From contig DYCH01000030.1 of NCBI GenBank assembly GCA_019418235.1, forward strand, positions 12,401 through 25,558: DNA of 13,158 bases. Reading direction: 5' to 3'. The position numbers and the translations under genes are program-made. The notes under the pieces were generated by a model. It was not told the origin of the DNA and did no database searches. It saw only the letters and a list, made by a program, of their open reading frames with translations. This DNA comes from Sutterella sp. (lineage in GTDB: Bacteria > Pseudomonadota > Gammaproteobacteria > Burkholderiales > Burkholderiaceae_F). Numbering within the stretch: the first letter of the stretch is position 1; every line of letters begins with the position of its first letter. Shown piece by piece: positions 6,898 through 13,158 of this stretch.

Positions 6898-6903
6898 CCG
6901 ATC
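6870..6903. repeat. Inverted repeat spanning the ybgE and yaeQ stop codons
   Basis: GATCGG (6870-6875) and CCGATC (6898-6903) are separated by 22 bp, and the right arm covers the 4-bp gap and part of the yaeQ stop. Another CCGATC lies at 6844-6849, so the middle arm could pair either way. No T-run follows in either direction, so this is at best a weak transcription barrier between the convergent genes. Confidence 0.35.
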
Positions 6904-7456
6904 AATCTCGACGCAAAAGCCAATGAAGCTGAATTTGCGCCGTATTGACGCTATCGGAAATCCACACAACACCGTCTTGTACCGTAACGGATAACTGCAT
7001 TGTGCGACTCATGAGTTTGGCAAGTGTGGCCACTTCCTGATCCAAAACCTTAGCCACAGAGAGTTTCGCGACCTTACGCATATCACTCATATTTTGTTGC
7101 CACCAAGGCTCTAAACGGTCTTCTCCGTAGGCCACGACAATGACTTCGTCACTACGACCAGCTGACTTTCGGATTTGCTTGATATCGGGCACACCCACTT
7201 CAATCCAGCGAGCGACACGTCCCGTATCATCAATCTCCCAAAGAGCGGGCTCGCCTTCCGTGGAAAGACCACGCCCAAACTCCAAGCGCATATCGGTTTC
7301 CCCCACAAAAAGACAAAAGGTCAACAAGCGCACGGCCAATCGCTCTTCCGTTTCCGAAGGGTGACGAGCAAGCGTGCACAAGTGACTGCCATAATAACTG
7401 CGGTCAATGTCCGAGATATCGATGGATGCTTTATAAATGGTTGCGCCAAGAGCCAT
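6902..7456 (-). CDS. yaeQ: YaeQ family protein
   Basis: This is a 184-residue soluble protein of the YaeQ family. Characteristic stretches are MALGATIYKASIDISDIDRSYY at the N-terminus, LARHPSETEERLAVRLL (29-45), LEFGRGLSTEGEPALW (58-73), WIEVGVPDIKQIRKSAGRS (84-102) and VVAYG followed by WW. The family has a fold related to PD-(D/E)XK nucleases; E86 in WIEVG with K93 downstream could be the remnant or active metal-site residues, which is inference. E. coli YaeQ was described as a multicopy suppressor of rfaH defects, but the biochemical activity is unclear. An AAAGGAA ribosome site precedes the ATG. It is convergent with ybgE and lies downstream of the fadL-like gene's terminator, so it should have its own promoter. 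Confidence 0.93.
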   Translation of the reverse strand: MALGATIYKASIDISDIDRSYYGSHLCTLARHPSETEERLAVRLLTFCLFVGETDMRLEFGRGLSTEGEPALWEIDDTGRVARWIEVGVPDIKQIRKSAGRSDEVIVVAYGEDRLEPWWQQNMSDMRKVAKLSVAKVLDQEVATLAKLMSRTMQLSVTVQDGVVWISDSVNTAQIQLHWLLRRD

Positions 7457-7478
7457 GAGAGAAAATTCCTTTAAATCC

Positions 7479-7496
7479 GTCGCTATATTAGTCGCT
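7479..7496 (-). promoter_or_regulatory. Candidate yaeQ -10 box flanked by a direct repeat
   Basis: On the plus strand GTCGCT occurs at 7479-7484 and again at 7491-7496, with ATATTA between. On the minus strand this reads AGCGAC-TAATAT-AGCGAC. TAATAT is a plausible -10 box about 28 bp before the yaeQ ATG, but the -35 position (TGGCTT, 17 bp upstream) is weak and lies in the fadL terminator stem. The flanking repeat could be a regulator site or chance. Confidence 0.35.
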
Positions 7497-7498
7497 TA

Positions 7499-7537
7499 GT
7501 AAAACAAAAGCCAGATTCCCCTTTCGAAGAATCTGGC
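7499..7537 (-). terminator. Intrinsic terminator of the FadL-family gene
   Basis: GCCAGATTC (7510-7518) pairs with GAATCTGGC (7529-7537) in a perfect 9-bp stem with a 10-nt loop. On the minus strand it is followed by TTTTGTTTT. It lies 35 bp after the stop of the FadL-family gene. A smaller AT-rich hairpin, TTAAGTC/GACTTAA (7543-7560), sits between the stop codon and this terminator. Confidence 0.9.
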
Positions 7538-7571
7538 AATGCTTAAGTCGTCTGACTTAATTTAGGCGCAA

Positions 7572-8846
7572 TTAGAAGCGATATTGCATTTGAACGCCAA
7601 CCATGTAGCAGTCCAACTTGTCGTATTCGCCAACCTTGATAGCACCTGCGCCTTGATGGCTGTAGAGATCCTTGTCACCAATACCCTTCAGGTAAGCAGC
7701 GCCAACGTCAAATTGCAAATCGTCGTTGTACTTGTAGGTAGAACCCAACGTCAACCAGAGGCGATCCGTATCCGGAATCACGGCCATACGCGTGGATTGA
7801 TCATCAATCGGATCCATTTCGTAAGCAATACCGCCACGGACCGTCCAACTGTTGTTTAACTTATAGTCGGCACCGACAGAGAAGAGCCAGGTGTCTTCCC
7901 ATTCGTTTTTAATCGGTACATTTAAATTTGTTGCACCGAGACTATTCTTGACATTAAGAGTGTCAAAATTTGACCATTTTGCCCAGCGAACTAAACCAGA
8001 CAATCGCAATGCTTCAGTGGCTTCCCACGTCCCCGTTAACATAACAGTATCCGGGGTTTTGATGGACACATCTGCATTCAGCAACATATTAGATGGGAGG
8101 TTTGCAATACCGGCAATTGTTGAATCCATTGCAATTTCGGTTGTACCGCTGGCATCGTGAGTAATCGCAGAACGGTAGGATAAACCAAATCTCATCTTAT
8201 CATTAGGCGAGATCATAATACCCAAGTTATAGCCCCAATCCCAACTATCACCCTCGACAGTTGCATGGGAATATCCTGGCAGTCGACTGTCAATGATGGC
8301 ATTAGGTACAGCCATACCTAATTCAGCCTTTGCGTACTGAACAGAAATACCACCACCAAAACTGATGAAATCATTTACCTTATAGGCAAAACTCGGATTC
8401 ATATCGAACGTATAGATTTTGGAATCCGTGCCTCTTTGTTTGAAGGCCCAACCTTCATCATATTGAGTCCCCATACCAAAGGGCACCGTCATGGCAAAAC
8501 CCAACCATAACTGATCGTTGACTTGACGCGTAACATAGCCAGCAGGAATCATTTGACCCTTCAAACGACCGTTTTCTTCAGAACCATCTTTACCCTTAAA
8601 CGGAGCGTCAACAGCGATCCAAACACCACCGGCTTGCATTTGAGCTCCCGGCAACAAAGTCATACCAGCGGGGTTGTAGTGAACAGCAGACAAGTCGTCA
8701 CCCACGATACCGGCACCGGCGTAAGCACGGCCGAGACCCAAAGAAGATTGTTCCGTTAATTGGAAACCGGCTGCAAAAGCAGCAGACGTAGCAGCAGCGG
8801 CAGCAGTCAACACTAAACCGGCAGCACTCTTTTTGATCAAAGACAT
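7572..8846 (-). CDS. OmpP1/FadL-family outer-membrane channel
   Basis: This is an outer-membrane beta-barrel of the FadL/OmpP1/TodX family, which passes long-chain fatty acids or other hydrophobic compounds across the outer membrane by a lateral route. A signal peptide (1-25) ends AFA before AGFQL. The mature N-terminus AGFQLTEQSSLGLGRAYAGAG and the hatch segment DDLSAVHYNPAGM (50-62, with the conserved NPA) are diagnostic. The rest alternates polar and aromatic strands and ends in Y-R-F with the terminal phenylalanine used for barrel insertion. Length of 424 residues is typical. A GGAGAG ribosome site precedes the ATG. It is a single-gene unit with its own terminator; two similar TGCAAT-ATGC repeats 21 bp apart lie upstream. 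The substrate cannot be read from sequence, so I do not assign the symbol fadL. Confidence 0.93.
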   Translation of the reverse strand: MSLIKKSAAGLVLTAAAAATSAAFAAGFQLTEQSSLGLGRAYAGAGIVGDDLSAVHYNPAGMTLLPGAQMQAGGVWIAVDAPFKGKDGSEENGRLKGQMIPAGYVTRQVNDQLWLGFAMTVPFGMGTQYDEGWAFKQRGTDSKIYTFDMNPSFAYKVNDFISFGGGISVQYAKAELGMAVPNAIIDSRLPGYSHATVEGDSWDWGYNLGIMISPNDKMRFGLSYRSAITHDASGTTEIAMDSTIAGIANLPSNMLLNADVSIKTPDTVMLTGTWEATEALRLSGLVRWAKWSNFDTLNVKNSLGATNLNVPIKNEWEDTWLFSVGADYKLNNSWTVRGGIAYEMDPIDDQSTRMAVIPDTDRLWLTLGSTYKYNDDLQFDVGAAYLKGIGDKDLYSHQGAGAIKVGEYDKLDCYMVGVQMQYRF

Positions 8847-8884
8847 TTGACTCTCTCCAAGAGAAAATAAGAATTAAGCTATGG

Positions 8885-8918
8885 TGCAATGATGCGTCTT
8901 TGCTTTGCAATCAATGCA
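8885..8918. repeat. Paired TGCAAT...ATGC repeat upstream of the FadL-family gene
   Basis: TGCAATGATGC (8885-8895) and TGCAATCAATGCA (8906-8918) begin 21 bp apart, two turns of the helix, about 40-70 bp before the FadL-family start codon. Each half is roughly palindromic (GCAT/ATGC). This spacing suits a dimeric regulator binding on one face of the DNA, but no regulator is identified. The 168-bp gap between the gene start and the next terminator (9024) holds no other clear feature. Confidence 0.35.
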
Positions 8919-9023
8919 CTAAATGAAAAACGTTATGCATTTTGCTGATTTTCAATAGCTAAAAACGACATCAAAATTAAGTAGAAACCCTAATACTAAC
9001 CTGAATAGCCTAATCTACTTGCG

Positions 9024-9052
9024 AAAAAACTCCACCAAACGGTGGAGTTTTT
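9024..9052 (-). terminator. Intrinsic terminator of the COG3671-like gene
   Basis: ACTCCACC (9029-9036) and GGTGGAGT (9041-9048) form an 8-bp stem around a 4-nt loop. It is flanked by an A-run on the left and a T-run on the right, so it works on both strands. It lies 25 bp after the stop of the minus-strand membrane-protein gene. Confidence 0.92.
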
Positions 9053-9076
9053 CGAGGTTTAATCCTAATTTGAGCG

Positions 9077-9499
9077 CTAATCGGAGAAAACCGGTCGGTA
9101 TTGACGCAATCGCATCCAACCAAAAATAATGCGGTAAGCGACCCAAATACTCAGTACTAAAAAGCCGCCTAACCAAATAAAGGGGCCGACCACAAAGGGC
9201 GTCAGCACGACACCTGCGATCATCACTAAGCCCGTCCAAGCCATGCCGTACCAAAAGGTGCGAATTTGCCATGAAAAATGGGATTCTAAAAAAGTTCCAC
9301 GAGCATCGGGTGCCTTCACATAGTTAAGCACCACAGCCGCAATGGAGGGCCAACCAAACAAAAAGGCAGAGATAATGGTTGCGCCCGTCATCAATCCGAT
9401 CACAATGCTCAAACCATGAAGCACATAGACCAATTGAGTAATGAACAACAAACTATTGTTAGAACCATTTTGATTTTGTTGAGGAACAATATCTGACAT
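9077..9499 (-). CDS. Small membrane protein, COG3671/DUF4870-like
   Basis: This is a 140-residue predicted inner-membrane protein of unknown function with a polar N-terminal tail (1-15, rich in Q and N). Hydrophobic segments lie at about 17-48 (probably one long or two short helices), 82-100 and 104-127, and the C-terminus is basic. The conserved stretch HFSWQIRTFW (74-83), preceded by AVVLNYVKAPDARGTFLESH, and the closing GWMRLRQYRPV are typical of a small membrane-protein family common in betaproteobacteria (COG3671, related to DUF4870). It is divergent from the two-component regulator gene, sharing a 113-bp intergenic region, and ends at a strong terminator. The family assignment is from memory of the motif; I propose no function. 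Confidence 0.72.
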   Translation of the reverse strand: MSDIVPQQNQNGSNNSLLFITQLVYVLHGLSIVIGLMTGATIISAFLFGWPSIAAVVLNYVKAPDARGTFLESHFSWQIRTFWYGMAWTGLVMIAGVVLTPFVVGPFIWLGGFLVLSIWVAYRIIFGWMRLRQYRPVFSD

Positions 9500-9612
9500 T
9501 ATTTTTCGGCCTTAAAAAACAAAAACATCCATGTAACAAAGGTAGCACAAAAGTGCACCAATCGTGCAAAATATACCCAACGTTTTGTAAGTCTTTTTAA
9601 GGAAGCAGTCCC

Positions 9613-10269
9613 GTGAGAATTTTGTTAGTCGAAGACGATCCGATGATCGGTGAAGGCGTTGTTGACGGCTTAAGCGATGAAGGCTACGCCGTGGATTGGG
9701 TTCAAGACGGCAACTCTGCCCTCTTGGCATTGCGAACGACAGAATTTTCTCTTGTTGTTTTGGATCTGGGATTGCCCGGTAAAGACGGAATTCGTGTCTT
9801 ACAAGAACTTCGTGCCGACCATAACCTCACACCGGTCTTGGTCACAACCGCTCGCGATACCGTAGAAGATCGCGTGAAAGGACTTGACGCTGGTGCCGAT
9901 GACTATCTCATCAAACCCTTTGACTTAGACGAACTTTTTGCCCGTGTCAGAGCACTTTTGCGTCGTTCTGCCGGTCGAGCAACCCCCTCCATCGAACGCG
10001 GTCGCCTTCAAATTAAGCCTGCCACGCATGAAGTCATTTATGACGGCAACCAAGTGCTTTTATCAGGTAAAGAATTTGCCCTTTTATTGGCATTGGCCGA
10101 GCGCCCGGGTTTGGTTCTCTCTCGTGCTCAACTGGAAGAACGCCTCTACAGTTGGGATACGTCCGTGGGCAGTAACGCCATTGAAGTGCATATTCACCAC
10201 CTTCGCAAAAAACTTAGCGAAGACGCCATCAAAACGGTTCGTGGCGTAGGCTACATTCTTGAGGCTTAG
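9613..10269 (+). CDS. OmpR/PhoB-family response regulator, QseB-like
   Basis: This is a 218-residue DNA-binding response regulator. The receiver domain (1-115) has the acidic pair D8-D9, phospho-acceptor D51, T79 and K101, all intact. The winged-helix effector domain (about 125-217) carries LSGKEFALLLALAERPGLVLSR and LYSWDTSVGSNAIEVHIHHLRKKL, which closely resembles the QseB/PmrA subgroup, and ends in the standard IKTVRGVGYIL. Translation starts with GTG, supported by AAGGAAG about 8 bp upstream. The kinase gene follows after 5 bp. Upstream, GCAC-AAAA-GTGC (9545-9556) and TGTAACAAAG (9532-9541), whose reverse complement recurs ahead of htrA, are candidate regulator sites. QseB, PmrA and TctD names are all possible in this subgroup, so I give no symbol. 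Confidence 0.92.
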   Translation: MRILLVEDDPMIGEGVVDGLSDEGYAVDWVQDGNSALLALRTTEFSLVVLDLGLPGKDGIRVLQELRADHNLTPVLVTTARDTVEDRVKGLDAGADDYLIKPFDLDELFARVRALLRRSAGRATPSIERGRLQIKPATHEVIYDGNQVLLSGKEFALLLALAERPGLVLSRAQLEERLYSWDTSVGSNAIEVHIHHLRKKLSEDAIKTVRGVGYILEA

Positions 10270-10274
10270 CCATC

Positions 10275-11588
10275 ATGTATTCCATTCGCGATCGACTTTT
10301 ATGGACATTTTGCGTGTGCCTTTTATTGGCTGGCATCGCTGCCACCTACATGACATTTACTTCGGCTCGCTCTGAAGTCAATCGCTTTTTGGATATTGAG
10401 CTGCGTCAAATTGCGCTCTCTGTTGGCTCCAATAAAGATTGGGCGGCCTATCCCCTACGAATCAACCAAGCCACGGATAATCCCGTGGTCATCCAGATTC
10501 ATAACGAAAAGACCAATCAAATTAAATTTTCTGAAGGTTTGACTGAACCTATTCCCGTGCCACAAAACTCTGGCTATGCCAATATTTTGCATGAAGGAAC
10601 GGCGTGGAGAGCCTATGTTCATCACATCAGTAATGAACTCTCTGTGATTACGGCGCAACCTGCCAGCGTTCGGGTGAAATTGGCCTTTACAACGGCCCTC
10701 CACATCCTTCAACCGTTGATTCTTTTGTTGCCGTTTCTTGCGATTGCCATTTGGTTATTGGTAACGCAAGGCTTAGCCACGCTTAATCGTACGGCCAAAA
10801 TTGTTGCGACACGCTCACCAACCTCATTAGAGCCCATCCCCACACAAGGACTTCCCAATGAAGTCTTAAAACTCGTGGAGGCACTCAATGAATTGTTAGC
10901 CCGCCTCAATGAAAGTTTGGAGATCCAAAAGCGCTTTGCTTCTGACGCTGCGCATGAACTCCGTACCCCCCTAACAGCACTCAAACTCCAAGTGCAATTA
11001 GCAGAACGCGCTAAAACACCCGAAGCCCAACAAAAGGCTTTCACGCGATTACACGCTGGGATTGATCGAGCTACGGGTTTGGTGCAACAGCTCTTAACTG
11101 TTGCCCGATTGGATCCAGACGCCCACTCCAAACCGTTTGTCAACGTGAACGTTGAGCATATTTTGCGAAGCGTTTCCGAAGAATTATCGGTTTTGGCTCA
11201 CCAAAAAGACATTCAGATTGAAGTCGATGCTAAGGCAACGACAGTTTCCGGTATCGAAGACGTTCTAAAGTTATTGCTGATTAATCTTTGCGACAACGCG
11301 ATTCGTTACACCCAAGCCCAAGGTCGTATCGTTTTAAGTACTAAAGAAGAGAATAATCAAGTCATTATTGCCGTCAGTGACAATGGCCCAGGCATTGCCC
11401 CTGAAGAACGCGAACGAATTTTTGATCGCTTCTATCGATCGCTAGGCACTAAAACTCAAGGGAACGGCTTGGGATTGGCCATTGTCAAAAGAGCTGTTGA
11501 ACTCCACCATGGCACGATCCGAGTTACCGAGGGTCTTGATGGGCAGGGTACCTCCATGCAAATTACCCTTCCCTCGGTCAAAAAATAG
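10275..11588 (+). CDS. Sensor histidine kinase, QseC-like
   Basis: This is a 437-residue membrane sensor kinase, partner of the preceding regulator. Two transmembrane helices (about 8-28 and 143-163) enclose a periplasmic sensor region of about 115 residues. A linker/HAMP-like region (about 164-220) leads to the dimerisation domain with H-box FASDAAHELRTPLTALKL, in which H227 is the phosphorylated histidine. The ATP-binding domain has the N-box INLCDNAIRY (N337, N341), DNGPGIAPEERERIFDRFYR (369-388) and GNGLGLAIVKR (396-406). All boxes are intact, so kinase and phosphatase activity are expected. The sensor region has no motif I recognise, so the signal is unknown. No strong terminator separates it from htrA, so read-through transcription is possible. 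Confidence 0.92.
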   Translation: MYSIRDRLLWTFCVCLLLAGIAATYMTFTSARSEVNRFLDIELRQIALSVGSNKDWAAYPLRINQATDNPVVIQIHNEKTNQIKFSEGLTEPIPVPQNSGYANILHEGTAWRAYVHHISNELSVITAQPASVRVKLAFTTALHILQPLILLLPFLAIAIWLLVTQGLATLNRTAKIVATRSPTSLEPIPTQGLPNEVLKLVEALNELLARLNESLEIQKRFASDAAHELRTPLTALKLQVQLAERAKTPEAQQKAFTRLHAGIDRATGLVQQLLTVARLDPDAHSKPFVNVNVEHILRSVSEELSVLAHQKDIQIEVDAKATTVSGIEDVLKLLLINLCDNAIRYTQAQGRIVLSTKEENNQVIIAVSDNGPGIAPEERERIFDRFYRSLGTKTQGNGLGLAIVKRAVELHHGTIRVTEGLDGQGTSMQITLPSVKK

Positions 11589-11705
11589 CTTTGTTACAAA
11601 TTAAGGAGTACCGAAACAACCCGCAAAACAAAAGTGAGCGGATTTTCGTTATTGTTTCGATATTAACGTTACAGTTTTCTCGATTATTTTCGGAGATAGG
11701 AATTC
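11589..11705 (+). promoter_or_regulatory. Intergenic region upstream of htrA with nested inverted repeats
   Basis: CGAAACAA (11612-11619) is repeated inverted as TTGTTTCG (11652-11659), enclosing a short CCGC/GCGG pair (11621-11624 and 11638-11641) followed by TTTT. CGTTA and TAACG flank the right arm and could form a competing hairpin. CTTTGTTACA (11589-11598) also occurs on the minus strand upstream of the response regulator gene. I found no good sigma70 or sigmaE promoter match. The GC stem is too short to be a convincing terminator. Confidence 0.35.
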
Positions 11706-13148
11706 ATGATGAAAAGTCGTGCCTTTAAGTCGGCTGCCTTAGTGGTTGCCATGGCAGCTGCATTTAGTGTGACGAGCGTGGCTAACGCTCAAGTTGGTTC
11801 GTTGTTCTCTAGTGATAGCTCTCAAACCCAAGTTGCATTGCCGGATTTCACCAAACTCGTTGAAGAAAACGGTAAGGGTGTGGTGAATATTTCAACGATT
11901 CGTAATGCTCGTACACAAACTGTTCAAAATCCGCTTCCGGAATTGTTGGATAAGCGCACGGAAGAACTCTTCCGTCGTTTTGGTTTCCCCATCATTCCGT
12001 TTGGCCCCCAAGAGCAACGCATCCCAGAGCAACGTGGTACGGGTTCTGGTTTTATTGTTTCCTCGGACGGCTACATCTTGACGAACTGCCACGTTGTTGA
12101 AGGGGCTGACGAATTGCGTGTTCGCCTCACAGACAATCGCGAATTCTCCGGTAAAGTCATCGGTTTGGATAAAAAGACCGACATTGCTGTCGTCAAAATT
12201 GAAGCCAAAGACTTACCTGTTTTGAAGATGGGTTCTTCTGAAAACTTGAAGGTGGGCGAATGGGTCGCTGCCATCGGTTCTCCCTTCGGTTTGGATAACA
12301 CCGTCACAGCCGGTATCGTCTCTGCCAAGAGCCGTCAATTGCCCTCTGAACAATACGTTCCCTTTATTCAAACGGACGTTGCTGTTAACCCCGGTAACTC
12401 CGGTGGCCCGCTCTTTAACATGAAGGGCGAGGTTGTGGGGATTAACTCCCAAATCTTCTCCACCTCTGGTGGCTTCATGGGGCTTTCATTCTCCATTCCG
12501 ATTGATTTGGCCATTGAAATTAAAGACCAATTGATTAAAAACGGCCGCGTCATTCGTGGTCGCATCGGTGTGGGCATTCAAGCCGTTACTCAAGATTTAG
12601 CCGAAGCCTTTGGTATGAAGACACCTAAGGGCGCCGTTATTACGCAAATTGACAAGGATGGCCCTGCTGATAAGGCTGGTTTACAAGTGGGCGATATCTT
12701 GATTGCCGTTAACGGTCAAGAGGTGAAGAACGCCAACGACATTCCGGTTAAGATTTCGACCATGCGCCCCGGTACCAAGACCACGATGACGATTTTGCGT
12801 AACGGTAAACAAGAAAACGTTTCTGTGACCGTTGCCGAAACACCGGGTGAAGATGGTATGAAAGTTCAAGAAAAAGCCTCTGCCGGTAAGTTAGGGGTAT
12901 CTGTCCGTCCGTTATCGAAGGACGAACTCGAAGAACTCGACTTGCAACATGGCTTATTGGTCACGGAAGTTCGCGGTGCCGCTGCTCGTGCCGGCCTTTT
13001 ACCGCGTGACTTAATCTTAAGCGCCAACGGTAAACCTGTTAAGGCGGCTGAAGATTTAGCCAAGGCGATTCAAAAGAGCAATAAGGTGGCTTTGTTGGTT
13101 CAACGCCAACAATCCCGTATCTTCATTGCGATCGACCTGAAGAAATAA
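11706..13148 (+). CDS. htrA: Periplasmic serine protease DegP/HtrA (Do family)
   Basis: This is a periplasmic protease and chaperone that degrades misfolded envelope proteins. The signal peptide (1-28) ends in ANA before QVGSL. The trypsin-like domain carries the complete catalytic triad: H129 in LTNCHVVEG, D159 in KKTDIAVVKI and S232 in NPGNSGGPL. An LA-loop-like insert (about 66-110) precedes GTGSGFIVS. Two PDZ domains follow: PDZ1 at about 280-375 (GRIGVGIQAV, DKAGLQVGDILIAVNG) and PDZ2 at about 393-475 (GKLGVSVRPL, RAGLLPRDLILSANG). The 480-residue length is normal for DegP or MucD. Two adjacent ATG codons could start translation; AGG five bases upstream of the first supports it. It follows a two-component system, reminiscent of CpxRA control of degP. 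The family is secure; DegP versus MucD or DegQ naming is not resolvable here. Confidence 0.96.
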   Translation: MMKSRAFKSAALVVAMAAAFSVTSVANAQVGSLFSSDSSQTQVALPDFTKLVEENGKGVVNISTIRNARTQTVQNPLPELLDKRTEELFRRFGFPIIPFGPQEQRIPEQRGTGSGFIVSSDGYILTNCHVVEGADELRVRLTDNREFSGKVIGLDKKTDIAVVKIEAKDLPVLKMGSSENLKVGEWVAAIGSPFGLDNTVTAGIVSAKSRQLPSEQYVPFIQTDVAVNPGNSGGPLFNMKGEVVGINSQIFSTSGGFMGLSFSIPIDLAIEIKDQLIKNGRVIRGRIGVGIQAVTQDLAEAFGMKTPKGAVITQIDKDGPADKAGLQVGDILIAVNGQEVKNANDIPVKISTMRPGTKTTMTILRNGKQENVSVTVAETPGEDGMKVQEKASAGKLGVSVRPLSKDELEELDLQHGLLVTEVRGAAARAGLLPRDLILSANGKPVKAAEDLAKAIQKSNKVALLVQRQQSRIFIAIDLKK

Positions 13149-13158
13149 CACAACAACC

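Noticed and set aside
10709..11143. Open frame of 144 codons on the minus strand
   Set aside because: It lies wholly antisense to the kinase gene, whose catalytic boxes are intact, and its product shows no family pattern. It is a coding shadow.
11601..11640. TTAAGGAG resembling a ribosome site for a small ORF ahead of htrA
   Set aside because: No ATG, GTG or TTG lies at a usable distance downstream of it.
11621..11650. Terminator between the kinase gene and htrA
   Set aside because: The GC stem is only 4 bp with a 13-nt loop, too weak to call a terminator on its own.
1..13158. Mobile elements, CRISPR, tRNA, defence or biosynthetic cluster
   Set aside because: I found no transposase or integrase features, no regularly spaced repeats, no tRNA-like cloverleaf and no defence gene. 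All the protein-coding genes fit known housekeeping or envelope families.

Overview
The window looks like ordinary chromosome from a betaproteobacterium of moderate to low GC. The best guess is a gut-type member of Burkholderiales, such as Sutterellaceae (Sutterella or Parasutterella relatives). This is inference from gene content (CydP ahead of cydAB, YaeQ, a DUF3455 lipoprotein, a COG3671-type membrane protein, QseBC-like regulators) together with AT-rich intergenic DNA. No sequence search was possible. I see no mobile element, CRISPR array, tRNA, rRNA or prophage gene, and no intergenic gap exceeds 300 bp.

Layout. Positions 19-2173 (minus strand) hold a Na+/serine-threonine symporter (sstT). 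Upstream of it is a 226-bp intergenic stretch rich in hairpins, then two adjacent small multidrug resistance (SMR) genes whose opposite charge bias suggests an antiparallel heterodimer. Positions 2327-3406 (plus) hold a DUF3455 lipoprotein and a DUF1801 protein. The second has its own strong sigma70-type promoter and is followed by a strong terminator. Positions 3526-6897 (plus) hold a complete cytochrome bd oxidase structural operon, cydP-cydA-cydB-cydX-ybgE, including a 35-residue cydX. It meets yaeQ (minus, 6902-7456) tail to tail with only 4 bp between. Positions 7572-8846 (minus) hold an OmpP1/FadL-type outer-membrane channel with its own terminator. Positions 9077-9499 (minus) hold a small COG3671/DUF4870-like membrane protein, also with a terminator. 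Positions 9613-13148 (plus) hold a QseB/QseC-like two-component system followed by a DegP/HtrA periplasmic serine protease.

How the genes fit together. The cyd cluster builds a quinol oxidase with high oxygen affinity, as expected of a microaerobic or oxygen-scavenging bacterium. The regulator-kinase-htrA order suggests, by analogy with CpxRA and DegP, an envelope-sensing pair next to an envelope protease. That link is inference, weakly supported by a 10-bp motif shared by the two upstream regions. SstT, the SMR pair and FadL add uptake of amino acids, export of small cations and uptake of hydrophobic compounds.

I did not find a convincing undescribed system. The points most worth a second look are the charge-asymmetric SMR pair, the hairpin cluster ahead of sstT, the terminator-like hairpin between cydP and cydA, and repeats upstream of fadL, yaeQ and htrA.
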